A DNA stretch of 64,000 nt from Staphylococcus simiae (GCF_017357005.1 NZ_CP071589.1:2232001-2296000); one strand, 5' to 3'; shown: positions 27,199-37,369, counted from the first letter of the stretch. The notes: generated by a model from the sequence alone, not told the origin. Numbers and translations: made by a program.

Positions 27199-27873
27199 AT
27201 GATAAAGTGTTTAATTGTAGATGACGATCAACAAATATTAGATTATGTCACGAATCATTTAACAAAACATCATATGCAAACGTATCGTGCACTAGGTGGA
27301 GATCAAGCTCTATCTTTACTTAATCATCAACACGTCGATATAGCTATTGTAGATATTATGATGGAGGGCATGAATGGCTTTGAATTATGCCAAACATTAA
27401 AGCATGACTACAACCTACCAGTCATAATGTTAACTGCTCGTGATGCCTTAAGTGATAAAGAACGTGCTTTTTTAAGTGGAACAGATGATTATGTAACGAA
27501 ACCATTCGAAATCAAAGAATTAATCTTTAGAATACGTGCAGTCTTACGTCGTTATGATATTTATACAAACCAAGAATTAACAATTGGAAATCTCACGTTA
27601 AATCAAGCCTATATGGAATTACAGATTGGCTCTAAAACAATCACATTACCAAACAAAGAATTTCAATTACTCTTTATGCTTGCTAGTCATCCACGACAAA
27701 TTTTTACTAGGGAACATATCATTGATAAGATTTGGGGATTGGATTATGAAGGAGATACACGCACAGTGGATGTACATATTAAACGACTGCGTCAACGACT
27801 ACAAAAACTAGCAGCCACTATCACTATAGAAACAGTTCGTGGACAAGGATATAAGGTGGAAGAACATGTTTAA
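27199..27873 (+). CDS. hssR: Haem-sensing response regulator HssR
   Basis: This 224-residue OmpR-type regulator has a receiver domain (acidic pocket IVDDD, phosphoacceptor in AIVDIMMEG, Lys in YVTKPF) and a winged-helix output domain ([28 protein letters not shown], then [16 protein letters not shown]). When phosphorylated it activates hrtAB through the direct repeat upstream. Two in-frame ATGs occur. The second (27199) is better spaced from AAGGGAG and gives the length I recall for S. aureus HssR. Its stop overlaps the hssS start by 8 bases. Confidence 0.95.
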   Translation: MIKCLIVDDDQQILDYVTNHLTKHHMQTYRALGGDQALSLLNHQHVDIAIVDIMMEGMNGFELCQTLKHDYNLPVIMLTARDALSDKERAFLSGTDDYVTKPFEIKELIFRIRAVLRRYDIYTNQELTIGNLTLNQAYMELQIGSKTITLPNKEFQLLFMLASHPRQIFTREHIIDKIWGLDYEGDTRTVDVHIKRLRQRLQKLAATITIETVRGQGYKVEEHV

Positions 27874-29230
27874 ATCTCTTTATTCAAGAATTGCCATTTA
27901 CACTATTACCGTTATTTTATTTAGCGCGATGATTAGTTTTTTATTTACCAATGTTTATTATCATTTCTATTTAAAACCTTCAAATGATGCAAAAATCATG
28001 GCCACTTTAAAAGAGGCACAATCTTTTGAAGAACATCATCAGACGGATAGTACACGTGCATATTTTAAACATCTTGGTCAACTAAACTACCAACTATTAA
28101 CTGTTGACCAACAAGGACACAAAACATTTTATGGTGAACCTTTTCGCAAAGATACTTTGACACAACAACATATTAAACAAGTTTTAAATGGTAAAGACTA
28201 TCACGGCATTAAAAATAAACCCTTTGAACTTTTTGTCACAGGCTTTTTCGATAATGAGACTGATAATACTGTCGGTGTTAATTTTAAAACAGATAAGCAA
28301 AATTTAGCTGTATTTATGCGACCAGATATCGGTCAAACATTTAGTGAATTTAGATCATTCTTAGCTATATTACTTACTTTATTATTAATCATTTCAATTT
28401 CTTTAGTCATAGCTTCAACTTATTCAATCATTAAACCAGTTAAAAAATTAAAACAAGCAACAGAACAATTAATGGATGGCAACTTTGATACGCCCATTAA
28501 ACAAACTAGACATGATGAAATTGGTGCATTACAATATCGTTTTAATATGATGCGACAATCTTTAGGACAAGTTGATGAAATGAGACAACATTTTGTTCAA
28601 AATGTTAGTCATGAGATTAAAACACCATTAACACATATCCATCATCTGTTAAACCAACTAGAACATAGCAAAGATCAACAACAGCGCCAACAATATATTA
28701 GTGACATATTTAACATTACTTCACAGTTGAGTAATCTCACAACTGAGCTGTTACTACTATCTGAACTTGATAATCACCAACATTTAACATTCAAAGATCG
28801 CATTCAATTGGATATACTCATAAAAGACATTATTCGTCATGAACAATTTGCTGCAGATAGTAAAGATTTAATTATAATGTCTGATTTACAATCACTATAT
28901 TTCCAAGGAAATGAGCGTTTACTTCATCAAGCTATTAGTAATTTAATTACCAATGCCATTAAATATAGCTTTCATGGTGATGTGATAGACATTACATTAC
29001 ATAAAACGAGCAATCAAATAGAACTATCAATTGCTAATGAAGGGGAATCATTGAGTGATGTTAGTCAACAAAGATTATTTGAACGGTTTTATAAAGTAAG
29101 TCAGCAGGATAACAGCAATGGCTTAGGTCTTGCTATCACTCAATCTATTATTGAATTACATCATGGTACCATTTATTTCCACCAGAATGATGATCATTTA
29201 AATACATTTACAATACACTTACCGTTATAA
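27866..29230 (+). CDS. hssS: Haem-sensing histidine kinase HssS
   Basis: This is a 454-residue membrane kinase. Two helices (residues about 9-30 and 165-187) frame an extracytoplasmic sensor domain. A HAMP linker ([24 protein letters not shown]), the H-box [13 protein letters not shown], an N-box with [10 protein letters not shown] and the G-box [10 protein letters not shown] follow. The ATG at 27866 has AAGGTGG 5 bases before it and overlaps the hssR stop; the longer frame from 27839 lies within hssR. It signals haem stress to HssR. It looks complete, so sensing may persist even though HrtB appears damaged. A terminator follows. Confidence 0.95.
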   Translation: MFKSLYSRIAIYTITVILFSAMISFLFTNVYYHFYLKPSNDAKIMATLKEAQSFEEHHQTDSTRAYFKHLGQLNYQLLTVDQQGHKTFYGEPFRKDTLTQQHIKQVLNGKDYHGIKNKPFELFVTGFFDNETDNTVGVNFKTDKQNLAVFMRPDIGQTFSEFRSFLAILLTLLLIISISLVIASTYSIIKPVKKLKQATEQLMDGNFDTPIKQTRHDEIGALQYRFNMMRQSLGQVDEMRQHFVQNVSHEIKTPLTHIHHLLNQLEHSKDQQQRQQYISDIFNITSQLSNLTTELLLLSELDNHQHLTFKDRIQLDILIKDIIRHEQFAADSKDLIIMSDLQSLYFQGNERLLHQAISNLITNAIKYSFHGDVIDITLHKTSNQIELSIANEGESLSDVSQQRLFERFYKVSQQDNSNGLGLAITQSIIELHHGTIYFHQNDDHLNTFTIHLPL

Positions 29231-29239
29231 CTTCATTGA

Positions 29240-29276
29240 CACTACTTGATACCATACAGTTTCAAGTAGTGTTTTT
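29240..29276 (+). terminator. Terminator after hssS
   Basis: CACTACTTGA (29240-29249) pairs with TCAAGTAGTG (29262-29271), followed by five T residues. Confidence 0.9.
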
Positions 29277-29288
29277 ATATATTTATGT

Positions 29289-29319
29289 TCCGTTTAGTAC
29301 TTATTTTCGACCATTTAGT
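29289..29319 (+). promoter_or_regulatory. Probable LytTR-type operator
   Basis: Two direct repeats, TCCGTTTAG (29289-29297) and ACCATTTAG (29310-29318), are offset by exactly 21 bases, two helical turns. The first matches the LytTR consensus, a 9-base word around GTT, at every position. The second differs at one. They lie upstream of the LytTR gene and suggest self-control. Confidence 0.65.
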
Positions 29320-29380
29320 TTATTTTTAAATCACTCTTAATAGAATGTGATTTAATAAAAACAAAGGAGGTACCATCAAC

Positions 29381-29821
29381 ATGAAACTCAACTTATTTAT
29401 CAATGAAAACGAGCATGACAGATATATTGATATTCATGCTCCTGAAATGGATGACAGTATCGAACATATTATTAGTACTGTTAAAAATTGTGATAAATCA
29501 CAAATCATCAAAGGTTATGTTGAGAAGGACATACACTTTATTAATATCGATGATATCATTACATTTAAAACAGTAAATAAACATATCGTTGCCTTAACAA
29601 AGTCTCAACAATTTAACATTAAATATCGGTTGTACGAACTAGAAGATATGTTACCTAGCTTCTTTATACGTATATCAAAATCAGAAATTGTTAATAAGTA
29701 CTACATTGAGAAATTATCTCTTGAACCAAATGGTTTGATACGTATGTATCTAAAACATTCATCTTACACCTATTCTTCTAGACGCTATTTAAAATCTATA
29801 AAGGAGAGTCTTGCGCTATGA
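29381..29821 (+). CDS. LytTR family DNA-binding regulator
   Basis: This 146-residue regulator lacks a receiver domain. Residues 1-45 are a short N-terminal part, and about 46-146 form a LytTR DNA-binding domain ([24 protein letters not shown], then [19 protein letters not shown] and [13 protein letters not shown]). Its stop overlaps the start of the next gene, a DUF3021 membrane protein (ATGA). This regulator plus small membrane protein layout is a known two-gene module in Gram-positives (LytTR regulatory systems), where the membrane protein inhibits the regulator. The ribosome site is AAAGGAGG. Target genes are unknown. Confidence 0.9.
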   Translation: MKLNLFINENEHDRYIDIHAPEMDDSIEHIISTVKNCDKSQIIKGYVEKDIHFINIDDIITFKTVNKHIVALTKSQQFNIKYRLYELEDMLPSFFIRISKSEIVNKYYIEKLSLEPNGLIRMYLKHSSYTYSSRRYLKSIKESLAL

Positions 29822-30276
29822 CTAAAATAATCCGTTCTATTTTTATAAGTTTATTAATCGGTTTAACATTGTCTATTTTATTTAGTGCACTATATGCACA
29901 AGGTCATTATTACCCACTGAATCCAGTATCAACCATAGGTCAATTCTACTTTACTCATTTTTCGGAACCAGCAATAATGACGATTGCAATTATTTTATGG
30001 TTATTAATTGGTTTTGTTTTTTACATTGGAAGTTTAATTTTTAATGCCACAGATTGGAGTATAACGACTGCGACTATTTTACATTTTATAGTGACTTACT
30101 TTGGTTTTTTACCTTTAGCTATATTAGCTGGTTGGTTTCCAATTACAATAATTAACCTGTTATTTTTCACTGTCATCTTTATCGCTATTTATATTGTCAT
30201 TTGGCTTATCAATTATTTTAAAAATAAAAATTATGTTCGAGCTATAAATCAAGAGTTACAACAAAAGCGTCGCTAA
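29818..30276 (+). CDS. DUF3021 membrane protein, partner of the LytTR regulator
   Basis: This 152-residue protein has four predicted helices (residues about 5-25, 50-75, 85-110 and 115-140) and a basic, Gln-rich cytoplasmic end ([21 protein letters not shown]). DUF3021 proteins are regularly encoded beside LytTR regulators and are thought to restrain them. The ATG overlaps the upstream stop by 4 bases with GGAGAG before it, showing coupled translation. The signal sensed is not known. Confidence 0.88.
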   Translation: MTKIIRSIFISLLIGLTLSILFSALYAQGHYYPLNPVSTIGQFYFTHFSEPAIMTIAIILWLLIGFVFYIGSLIFNATDWSITTATILHFIVTYFGFLPLAILAGWFPITIINLLFFTVIFIAIYIVIWLINYFKNKNYVRAINQELQQKRR

Positions 30277-30308
30277 ATTCACTAAGACTCTGATAATCAG
30301 AATAAAAT

Positions 30309-30394
30309 TGTTCTCTAACAAATCGGACTGATACATAATTAAATTTTCATTTTAAATTATTCATTTTTTATCAGTTCTAAAAAAACAGAGAACC
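30309..30394. repeat. GGTTCTCT-ended repeat, short form
   Basis: TGTTCTCT (30309-30316) and AGAGAACC (30387-30394) are the ends, with the inner GGACTGATA and TATCAGTTC pair. The central module is absent. Confidence 0.75.
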
Positions 30395-30398
30395 AATA

Positions 30399-30441
30399 AA
30401 GTCCCGAAAAAACATCACTATTGTGAATCTTTTCGGGACTT
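30399..30441. terminator. Two-way terminator before mqo
   Basis: AAGTCCCGAAAA (30399-30410) and TTTTCGGGACTT (30430-30441) are perfectly complementary. It lies between the convergent DUF3021 gene and mqo. Confidence 0.9.
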
Positions 30442-30502
30442 AAATAATATACTGAGCATCCCTATTTACTACATAGCTCAAGCATTTAATTATAATCCAA
30501 AA

Positions 30503-31981
30503 TTATTTTACATTTAAATGTTTAGTTACTTCTTTATTAATAGCATGATACATCTCTTCATTTTCCGATAATTTATTACCAAATGATGGTACCATTTCTT
30601 TTATTTTTGCTTCCCATTGTTTAAAATCTTCGCCATAACAACGTTGTAAGACATCAAACATAATATCGACTGCAGTTGAAGCGCCTGGTGAAGCACCTAA
30701 AAGTGCGGCTAACGTGCCGTCCTCAGATGTGATAACTTCTGTACCAAACTGTAAATTACCTTTAGCATCTTCTGTATCTTTAATAACTTGTACACGTTGA
30801 CCAGCTGTAATAACTTCCCAATCTTCATTCCTAGCATTTGGGAAAAACACACGTAAATCGTCCATACGTTCGTCATTAGATAACATGAGTTGAGATATTA
30901 AATATTTAGTTAAACTCATTTCTTTAATACCTGCTGATAACATAGTAACGATATTATTAGGCTTAACTGATTTTATAAGATCTAAATATGAACCTGTTTT
31001 TAAAAATTTAGGTGAGAAACCAGCAAACGGACCAAATAGCAATGAACGTTCTCCATCCACAAAACGTGTATCTAAATGTGGTACCGACATTGGTGGTGCA
31101 CCAACTGCAGCTTTACCATAAACTTTCGCATGATGACGATTAATAACATCTGGATTCGTACATCTTAAGAATAAACCACTAACAGGGAAACCACCTATAT
31201 GTTTAGATTCTTTAATACCTGTTTTTTGTAGTAGCGGTAAACTTGCTCCACCTGCCCCGATAAAGACAAAATCCGCTTCGTATGTTGATACTTTATTATT
31301 TGATAAGTCTTTGACTTCAACTATCCAAGTTCCTTTAGCCGACTTAGAAATGTTTAACACTTCTTGTTTATATTGAATATGTACGTCACGTTGTTCTAAA
31401 TTATGGAATAAGTCATTCGTCAATGCACCAAAGTTAACATCCGTTCCAGTTTCATCATATGTTAAAGCTATTGGTTCATCAGAAGAACGGCCTTCTATCA
31501 TTAATGGTACCCATGACTTCATCTCTTCTTCGTCTTGAGATAATTTCATTTTTTCAAAAAGTACATTTTGTTGTAAGCTTGCAACACGATTTTTAATGAA
31601 ATTAATATTATCTTCACCAATCACAAAGCTCATATGTGGCACTGATTGGATAAATCTTTCAGGGTGTTGTAATTGACCTGTTTTTACAAGATATGCCCAA
31701 AATTGTTTTGACACTTGAAATTGTTCATTAATTTTAATGGCCTTAGTAATATCAACAGACCCATCTTTACCTTCTTTAGTATAATTCAGCTCACATAAGG
31801 CTGAATGTCCTGTACCTGCATTATTCCAAACATTTGAACTTTCTTCCCCAGGTTGTGACAACCTTTCGAATACTTTAATACTTTTTTCAGGTGATAATTC
31901 TTTTAATAATGTTCCTAATGTTGCACTCATAATACCGCCACCAATTAAGATGACATCTGTTTTGCTATGTTGTGTTGTCAT
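30503..31981 (-). CDS. mqo: Malate:quinone oxidoreductase
   Basis: This membrane-associated FAD enzyme oxidises malate to oxaloacetate and feeds electrons to menaquinone. The 492 residues begin with the FAD-binding motif [16 protein letters not shown], followed by [45 protein letters not shown] and the C-terminal [17 protein letters not shown], all typical of the Mqo family. I place the start at ATG 31981; the longer frame begins with a TTG at 32005 overlapping the GGGGG site itself. Staphylococci also carry the paralogue Lqo (lactate:quinone oxidoreductase). The position beside lctP corresponds, as I recall, to the true Mqo gene of S. aureus, but the sequence alone does not exclude Lqo. Confidence 0.9.
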   Translation of the reverse strand: MTTQHSKTDVILIGGGIMSATLGTLLKELSPEKSIKVFERLSQPGEESSNVWNNAGTGHSALCELNYTKEGKDGSVDITKAIKINEQFQVSKQFWAYLVKTGQLQHPERFIQSVPHMSFVIGEDNINFIKNRVASLQQNVLFEKMKLSQDEEEMKSWVPLMIEGRSSDEPIALTYDETGTDVNFGALTNDLFHNLEQRDVHIQYKQEVLNISKSAKGTWIVEVKDLSNNKVSTYEADFVFIGAGGASLPLLQKTGIKESKHIGGFPVSGLFLRCTNPDVINRHHAKVYGKAAVGAPPMSVPHLDTRFVDGERSLLFGPFAGFSPKFLKTGSYLDLIKSVKPNNIVTMLSAGIKEMSLTKYLISQLMLSNDERMDDLRVFFPNARNEDWEVITAGQRVQVIKDTEDAKGNLQFGTEVITSEDGTLAALLGASPGASTAVDIMFDVLQRCYGEDFKQWEAKIKEMVPSFGNKLSENEEMYHAINKEVTKHLNVK

Positions 31982-32302
31982 AACAAATACAGTCCCCCTT
32001 TTCAATGAATAATGGAACGTCTAGGCTTTGTAATCTTACGCTTTAATGTATTAACAAACGATTTCCATATATTGATGCCATTAAATATCGTTATAAGCTT
32101 AACTTATACCATTATTGTATCATTAAGTCGTAATTATTAAGATAATTAACAACCCTCAACAAGTTGAAAAAACTTTAAATAACTCATTTTCCATTTTAAC
32201 ATAAAGCGCTATCATTTTTGAAAGATTCAAACTTTAGCTTTGTCCTATTATTTTAATCATTTATTTTATTGATACTGCTCATCAATTTTCCAACATGTAC
32301 AA

Positions 32303-32343
32303 ATTAAAAACCGAGATTCACAATAAATAGCGCAAACCCCGGT
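32303..32343 (-). terminator. Terminator after lctP
   Basis: Read leftward, ACCGGGGTT pairs with AATCTCGGT (two G-U pairs) and is followed by TTTTT. Confidence 0.7.
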
Positions 32344-32377
32344 CTATGTTATCTGTAAAAGTAATACATTACAGTGT

Positions 32378-32560
32378 TAGATGCTGAGACAAAAATCATT
32401 ATTACATAAATATTCGTCTTATACATTTATATAAAATCTACGTATAGATTTTTTTGATGCTGAGTTATCCACATCCTAGCAAGACTCCTCCTTAGAATGA
32501 TAAAACGTTTCTTTATCACTATTTGATAATTCAAATAGTTACTGCCAGTCGCATCATATT
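32378..32560. repeat. Decayed GAGAC-type repeat between lctP and mqo
   Basis: Scattered words of the repeat at 6848-7006 are present: GCTGAGACAAAAAT, GCAAGACTCCTCC, AAAACGTTTCTTTATCACTATTT and CAAATAGTTACTGCC. The stems are degraded. With the hairpin at 32303 it accounts for most of the roughly 600-base gap between mqo and lctP. The rest, 31982-32300, must hold the mqo promoter. Confidence 0.5.
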
Positions 32561-32591
32561 AAGTATAGACACCTTTTGTCGAAAATTCACT

Positions 32592-34190
32592 CTATAATAA
32601 AGATAGAATGAATGTCCAAACACAGACAAATATTAATAAGCAAATACTATATTTCAAAGTCATTTTCAGTAGTTCAGATTCTTTACCTACCTGTTTAACA
32701 GCTGCTGTAGCAATTGCAATTGATTGTGGAGAAATTAATTTAGCAGCTACTCCACCAACCGTGTTCGATGCTACAAGTAATGATCCACTTGTACCAATTT
32801 GTTGCGCAACAGAAGCTTGTATTGGTGCAAACAAGGAATTGTTGTTAACTACTGAACCAGTCATAAAGACACCTATCCAACCTAAAATTGGCGATAAAAC
32901 TGGGAATACATGTCCTGCTTTAGCAATACCTTGTCCCATAGCAGCACTTAAACCGCCATAAGTTGTAATTTTAGAAATTGCTAAAATAAAACATATAGTT
33001 ACAATTGGTAACCATAATTCTTTAAACGTCACACCAAATAATCTTACAGTATCGGTAAAACTCACTTTCTTAGACATTAATACCGTAATAATTATAGTTA
33101 ATAAAATGGCTGTGCCCGTTTGTCCAATCACATTTAATGTTAATATTAATGGTTTATGCGTAATATCACTCAAAGTACCAGGTATATTGAAATGAAATAC
33201 GAATGATGATAATGCACCTTTAGGTAAGAATAAATGTTTGAAAAATGGTGCACTCCAAATCATGACAATGACAGTTAAAATAATAAATGGACTCCAAGCA
33301 TACAACACGTTGCTTGTTGAATGTTGTGTCGTTTGCTGAATTTGTTCATTAGGATTTACACGATAAATATGTTTCGGTTGAAACTTTTTAGAAAATAATG
33401 CCAGAGCTAACATAGAGGCTAACGGTGGAATAATATCCGCAAGTTCAGGACCACTGAATACTGTTAGCACAGCTTGTAAAACTGTATACGTGATTGATAC
33501 CACTAAAATAGAGGGTAATGTTTCTTTAATCCCTTTAAATCCGTCTATTATAAATACTAATAAAAACGGAATAAAGAAATTAATAATAGCTAACGTTAAT
33601 GTTGATGATTGAGATATATCCAATACAGTGACATGCCCAGGTAAATGTAATGTTTCAACTACTCCAACTGGAATACCGATAGCTCCAAATGCACCTGATG
33701 CTGCATTAGCAACTAAGCATAACATTGCAGCTTGTAATGGATGGAATCCTAACTGTGTTAATAATAATGCACAAATAGCAATCGGTACTCCAAAACCTGC
33801 TGCACCTTCTAAAAATGCATTAAATGAAAATCCAATAAGCAATACTTGAATGCGTTGATCTTGTGAAATATTCGTTATGCTATCCTGGATTGTAATAAAT
33901 TGACCTGACTCAACAGTAATTTTATATAATAAGACGGCCATCATTACAATATAACCAATAGGAATAATACCTTGAAAGAAACCTTCTATAATTCCTCCAG
34001 TTGCAATACCAACAGGTAATTTAAAGAATGGCACTGCAATCACTAATGTAACAATTAATGTAGTAATTGCTGCATAAATACCTTTCATTTTGAATAAAGT
34101 TAAACATAATAAAAATAAAATAATAGGAATTGCTGCAATTAAAGTCGATAACAATAAATTATCAAAAGGGTTAAATGTGTGTACTAACAT
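32592..34190 (-). CDS. lctP: L-lactate permease
   Basis: This carrier of the LctP family (532 residues from the chosen start) has 12-14 helices. It shows FNPFDNLLLSTLIAAIPIILFLLCL at the start, GFSFNAFLEGAAGFGVPIAICALLL, MLCLVANAASGAFGAIGIPVG and the late VNNNSLFAPIQASVAQQIG and NTVGGVAAKLISPQSIAIA segments. I choose ATG 34190, because LctP proteins begin a few residues before NPFDN; the frame from 34232 would add a basic segment not seen in the family. It exchanges lactate with protons. In S. aureus it is under Rex control, and a Rex-like dyad lies upstream here. It precedes mqo in the same direction but is separated from it by a terminator. Confidence 0.93.
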   Translation of the reverse strand: MLVHTFNPFDNLLLSTLIAAIPIILFLLCLTLFKMKGIYAAITTLIVTLVIAVPFFKLPVGIATGGIIEGFFQGIIPIGYIVMMAVLLYKITVESGQFITIQDSITNISQDQRIQVLLIGFSFNAFLEGAAGFGVPIAICALLLTQLGFHPLQAAMLCLVANAASGAFGAIGIPVGVVETLHLPGHVTVLDISQSSTLTLAIINFFIPFLLVFIIDGFKGIKETLPSILVVSITYTVLQAVLTVFSGPELADIIPPLASMLALALFSKKFQPKHIYRVNPNEQIQQTTQHSTSNVLYAWSPFIILTVIVMIWSAPFFKHLFLPKGALSSFVFHFNIPGTLSDITHKPLILTLNVIGQTGTAILLTIIITVLMSKKVSFTDTVRLFGVTFKELWLPIVTICFILAISKITTYGGLSAAMGQGIAKAGHVFPVLSPILGWIGVFMTGSVVNNNSLFAPIQASVAQQIGTSGSLLVASNTVGGVAAKLISPQSIAIATAAVKQVGKESELLKMTLKYSICLLIFVCVWTFILSLL

Positions 34191-34279
34191 ATGATGACTC
34201 TTCTTTCCTTTTAATTTTGTAGTGTTAATCATCTAAAATCTACTCATTTTTCTAGTTATCGATAATATTTTTAGATTTT

Positions 34280-34332
34280 ATGTGATTTTTTTCACGTATA
34301 AATTATATCAACTTTTATTGTGTCACACAATA
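34280..34332. promoter_or_regulatory. Candidate Rex-like and palindromic sites upstream of lctP
   Basis: ATGTGA-6 bases-TCACGT at 34280-34297 follows the Rex/ArcR layout (TTGTGA-6-TCACAA) with three mismatches. A perfect palindrome TATTGTG-TCA-CACAATA lies at 34316-34332. Both are in the gap between lctP and the divergent transferase gene. Rex control of lctP is known in S. aureus; use of these sites is inferred. Confidence 0.45.
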
Positions 34333-34488
34333 TACATATTATATTTTATTATTTATTTATATGAATGTCGTAGAGACCTTTAAATTGTTCAAACTATTTA
34401 GATGAAGTTTGTGTGTGTCATGAATTTTACGATTTGTCATGATAGAATGAATAAGACACTATAATGAGAAACGGAAGATGACATAATA

Positions 34489-36219
34489 ATGATTAAACAA
34501 ATAAATGTATCGAACATAACTAACTTAGAATCTCATTTACAACAAGCTTCACGCGAAGGTTATACACATATTGCACCTTATAATAACGACTTAACACTTT
34601 ACCAAGCAATGTTGGATGCTATTAAGGTAGAGCAACGTTCAATTGTTGTAGATTATACAATTGATGAGCAATATTTAAATAATTGCTCGTATTTCGGACA
34701 AACTACTATTCATTTTAATGATTGGGTCAATAATGATTATTTAATGCCCAATGTGATTTACTATATTGATCAAGCAATTGATATCATTAACAACTATCAA
34801 ATTGACTCTTTATTCGACTTAGCACTGATAACTTTATTGCAAGATAATTTAGCTGTGGATGGACATGTAGTGTTCAATTTCAATAGTCAACCAACTACGA
34901 GTGATACTTTTTGGAATTCAACTGTGCATAAACTTGATATTGATGACCTAACTACGAGTGATACTTTTTGGAATTCAACTGTGCATAAACTTGATATTGA
35001 TGACCTAACTACGCAATTTTATTTGGATAAAATTGCCTATGAACATCACTACAAAGTACCGTTTCGTCAAATTAATATGAACGATACCAGTCAATTAACT
35101 AAATTAGATCATAAGCTATTATCTACGCATTTCTTTATGCCACGTTGGTTTTATCGTTTTTCAAAACAACGAACATTAAATAAACATCGCAAAGCATGTG
35201 GTTTATACGACAAACAATATCATCAATTAAACAAACACATTGTTTTTTTAGGCGATCATTATCATTATGCAGGAAATTCTAAGTACCTTTTCAATTATTT
35301 TGTTAAGCATAATCCAACGCTTGAAGCTTATTTTATTACTAATGAACGAAGAGGGCCTCACTTTTTATCCCCCGATAAAAGTGACACGCTAGAAATAATA
35401 GAAAGTGCCCGTATTGTGATATTGGAAAATGATTTACCCAACGATGTTAACGCCAATGGTACTTTAATTCAATTACATCAAGGTACACCAATTAGACAAC
35501 TCTTTTTAGATAGCAAAGAGCCTAGTAACAATGCTCACATACCTTATTATCGAGCTAAACGTTATAATCGTTGGTTACAACATGATTATATTATTCATTC
35601 TGTTAATGATGTTAGTCGTTTTTACGAAAGTGCATTTCCAAGTCATCAGGCAACTGTACTAGCATACGGTAATCCTAAAATTCAATATTTGCTACAAAAG
35701 CAACATGATATGTCGTTACGAAAACAATATCGTCAATCATTTAAATTAGCTGACGATAAACCGATTCTCTTTTATGCACCTATTGATACGCAGAGTCAAG
35801 AGCAACTCCCTTTATCTGATGCGTTATTCAAAGCATTTCATGTTATTGTACAAGGTATTGATGAAGCTATACTACCTGAAGAAGCCATTATTGCACCAAG
35901 ACAATTAAGTGCACAAGATTTAATATTATTAGCTGATGTTATATTAACGGACTATTCTAATATTATTTTTGATGCTATGACTATAGATAAAAAAGTATGT
36001 TTATACACACCAAATCATAGTGAGTTCGTTAAAGAGCAAGGTGTCAACGAGGAAATATGGAGTCACTTAACTAAAATTTGGTATACCGATAGACAATTAT
36101 TAATTAACAATTTAATAGCCGATGCCATTCCAACCTTAAAATACCCACAAACCGAACAAACTGAACAACCACTCGAATCCATCTCACAACTCATCCATAA
36201 GATTTTAAAAGCCACTTAG
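34489..36219 (+). CDS. CDP-glycerol:poly(glycerophosphate) glycerophosphotransferase-like protein (TagB/TagF type) with an internal duplication
   Basis: This is a 576-residue protein. Residues 1-190 are a poorly conserved N-terminal part. From about 250 on, the Glyphos_transf domain is visible: HIVFLGDHYHYAGNSKYLFNYF, IQLHQGTPIRQLFLDS (the H-x-GTP motif), YIIHSVNDVSRFYESAF and DVILTDYSNIIFDA near residue 490. Such enzymes add glycerol-phosphate or ribitol-phosphate units in teichoic acid synthesis at the inner membrane surface. Bases 34894-35007 hold two perfect 57-base copies, adding 19 residues (TTSDTFWNSTVHKLDIDDL) in frame. No other tag genes are nearby, so its role is open. Confidence 0.8.
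   Translation: MIKQINVSNITNLESHLQQASREGYTHIAPYNNDLTLYQAMLDAIKVEQRSIVVDYTIDEQYLNNCSYFGQTTIHFNDWVNNDYLMPNVIYYIDQAIDIINNYQIDSLFDLALITLLQDNLAVDGHVVFNFNSQPTTSDTFWNSTVHKLDIDDLTTSDTFWNSTVHKLDIDDLTTQFYLDKIAYEHHYKVPFRQINMNDTSQLTKLDHKLLSTHFFMPRWFYRFSKQRTLNKHRKACGLYDKQYHQLNKHIVFLGDHYHYAGNSKYLFNYFVKHNPTLEAYFITNERRGPHFLSPDKSDTLEIIESARIVILENDLPNDVNANGTLIQLHQGTPIRQLFLDSKEPSNNAHIPYYRAKRYNRWLQHDYIIHSVNDVSRFYESAFPSHQATVLAYGNPKIQYLLQKQHDMSLRKQYRQSFKLADDKPILFYAPIDTQSQEQLPLSDALFKAFHVIVQGIDEAILPEEAIIAPRQLSAQDLILLADVILTDYSNIIFDAMTIDKKVCLYTPNHSEFVKEQGVNEEIWSHLTKIWYTDRQLLINNLIADAIPTLKYPQTEQTEQPLESISQLIHKILKAT
34894..35007 (+). repeat. Tandem 57-base duplication inside the transferase gene
   Basis: The copies at 34894-34950 and 34951-35007 are identical, and the first six bases of a third follow at 35008. 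The duplication keeps the frame and falls in the variable N-terminal region, not in the catalytic domain. Confidence 0.97.
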
Positions 36220-36242
36220 CAATTTATTGCTTAGTGGCTTTT
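36207..36242 (+). terminator. Terminator after the transferase gene
   Basis: GCCACTTAGCAAT pairs with ATTGCTTAGTGGC with one mismatch, flanked by AAAA and TTTT. Confidence 0.9.
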
Positions 36243-36244
36243 AT

Positions 36245-36357
36245 GCTGGGGCCCCAACACAGAGAATTTCGATTAGAAATTCTACATGCAATGCCAGTTG
36301 GGGGAGTAATCAACTGTATTCCTTTTTATACTTAGCAATTTATTGCTTAGGGGCTTT
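36245..36357. repeat. STAR-like GGGGCCCC element next to a duplicated terminator half
   Basis: GCTGGGGCCCCAACACAGAG opens an element with the dyad GAATTTCGATTAGAAATTC and the end GCAATGCCAGTTGGGGGAG (36246-36306). After it, 36331-36357 repeats the terminator sequence CTTAGCAATTTATTGCTTAG with GGGCTTT, so the repeat unit is bracketed by direct copies of the terminator half. Confidence 0.75.
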
Positions 36358-36391
36358 GAATATTTAAACTGACGCCCTTTATCCTAATATA

Positions 36392-36435
36392 ATTCAAAAA
36401 GACTCTAACAAATATTTGCTAGAGTCTTTTTGAAT
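36392..36435 (-). terminator. Terminator after the lipoprotein gene
   Basis: The arms CAAAAAGACTCTA and TAGAGTCTTTTTG are perfect, with a further AACAAATA / TATTTGC extension. The stem reaches into the stop region of the gene. Confidence 0.9.
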
Positions 36436-37022
36436 TATTGCTGATAATTTGGATCTATGACCGCTACTTGTCCTTCTTGATTTACAGTAACTATTGAGTA
36501 AGCATCAACATTAGGGTCTTTGAAACTAAAGACATAATTATACTTACCATTGCTTCCATCAATTGAATAATCATTATATACTTTTTGGTTATTACCAAAT
36601 TTATTCGCTTCTGTTTCAGCACTATTTAAAGCATTTTGAAAATTAGGCAATGTCGCTAATGCTTGTTCTTCATCACCATCAAATGGATAAAGGTTACGTG
36701 CTATTTTTACAGCATTTTCACTTTGATATGGATCTCCATTTTGTGCATGATTCGTTGTTGGTTGCTGGTTTGAATTGTTAACATTATTGGCTTGTTGGTT
36801 CTTACTATTACTTTGCTGTTCATTTGCTTGATTACTATCTTTTGTTTTATTCGCTTTATTATTTTTTTCTTTTACCTTTTTGTCATCAGATTTTTGATCT
36901 TGTTGGGTAGTCTTTTCTTTACTATCATTATCTTTATTCCTACCTTGTTCATGCTCATTATTTTGACCACAAGCTGCTAACAATAAAAACATCGCTAATA
37001 CTATCGCCATTAACTTTTTCAT
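36435..37022 (-). CDS. Lipoprotein with a Lys/Asn/Gln-rich linker and a small C-terminal domain
   Basis: This 195-residue protein has a lipoprotein signal ([18 protein letters not shown], lipobox LAAC with Cys near residue 18). About 75 residues of charged low-complexity linker follow, then a C-terminal domain of roughly 95 residues ([19 protein letters not shown], then [33 protein letters not shown]). I use the ATG at 37022, 8 bases after GAGAGGAG. The C-terminal domain looks like a small alpha/beta sheet unit and may be distantly related to the globular part of the LPXTG protein at 16299. No function is known. It is transcribed alone. Confidence 0.82.
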   Translation of the reverse strand: MKKLMAIVLAMFLLLAACGQNNEHEQGRNKDNDSKEKTTQQDQKSDDKKVKEKNNKANKTKDSNQANEQQSNSKNQQANNVNNSNQQPTTNHAQNGDPYQSENAVKIARNLYPFDGDEEQALATLPNFQNALNSAETEANKFGNNQKVYNDYSIDGSNGKYNYVFSFKDPNVDAYSIVTVNQEGQVAVIDPNYQQ

Positions 37023-37308
37023 TTGTATCTCTCCTCTCATAATCAAAGTTAAACTTTTTATTTAATATCATTTATTACAAGTTCACTTCATTACTACTAA
37101 GACACTATTGCATCATTAACTTATGCTATCTTTATTATAACTTAAATCTACAATAATTTTATTTATTTTCCTTAAAATTCATATCTTTTTCTACTTAAAT
37201 TCAAAAAAATCATCACTAATGTTCAAATGAGCCTAAAAATTAGGATTATATACTTAATTTGAGATGTTAGTAGAACCCGTATATAAGATACTTTATTAAT
37301 TAACATCA
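37023..37308. other. Intergenic region upstream of the lipoprotein gene
   Basis: Very AT-rich, with the leftward lipoprotein promoter expected near its left end. Nothing else is convincing. Confidence 0.3.
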
Positions 37309-37342
37309 AAAAACTAAGTAAAGCAATTTATCTCTACTTAGT
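37309..37342 (-). terminator. Terminator after the acetyltransferase gene
   Basis: Read leftward, ACTAAGTAG pairs with CTTTACTTAGT (short stem ACTAAGTA/TACTTAGT) and is followed by six T residues. Confidence 0.7.
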
Positions 37343-37369
37343 ATCTTCTGACATTATTAATTTAATCAT

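Noticed and set aside
37023..37308. Small protein genes in AT-rich gaps
   Set aside because: Short ORFs lack ribosome sites and family features.
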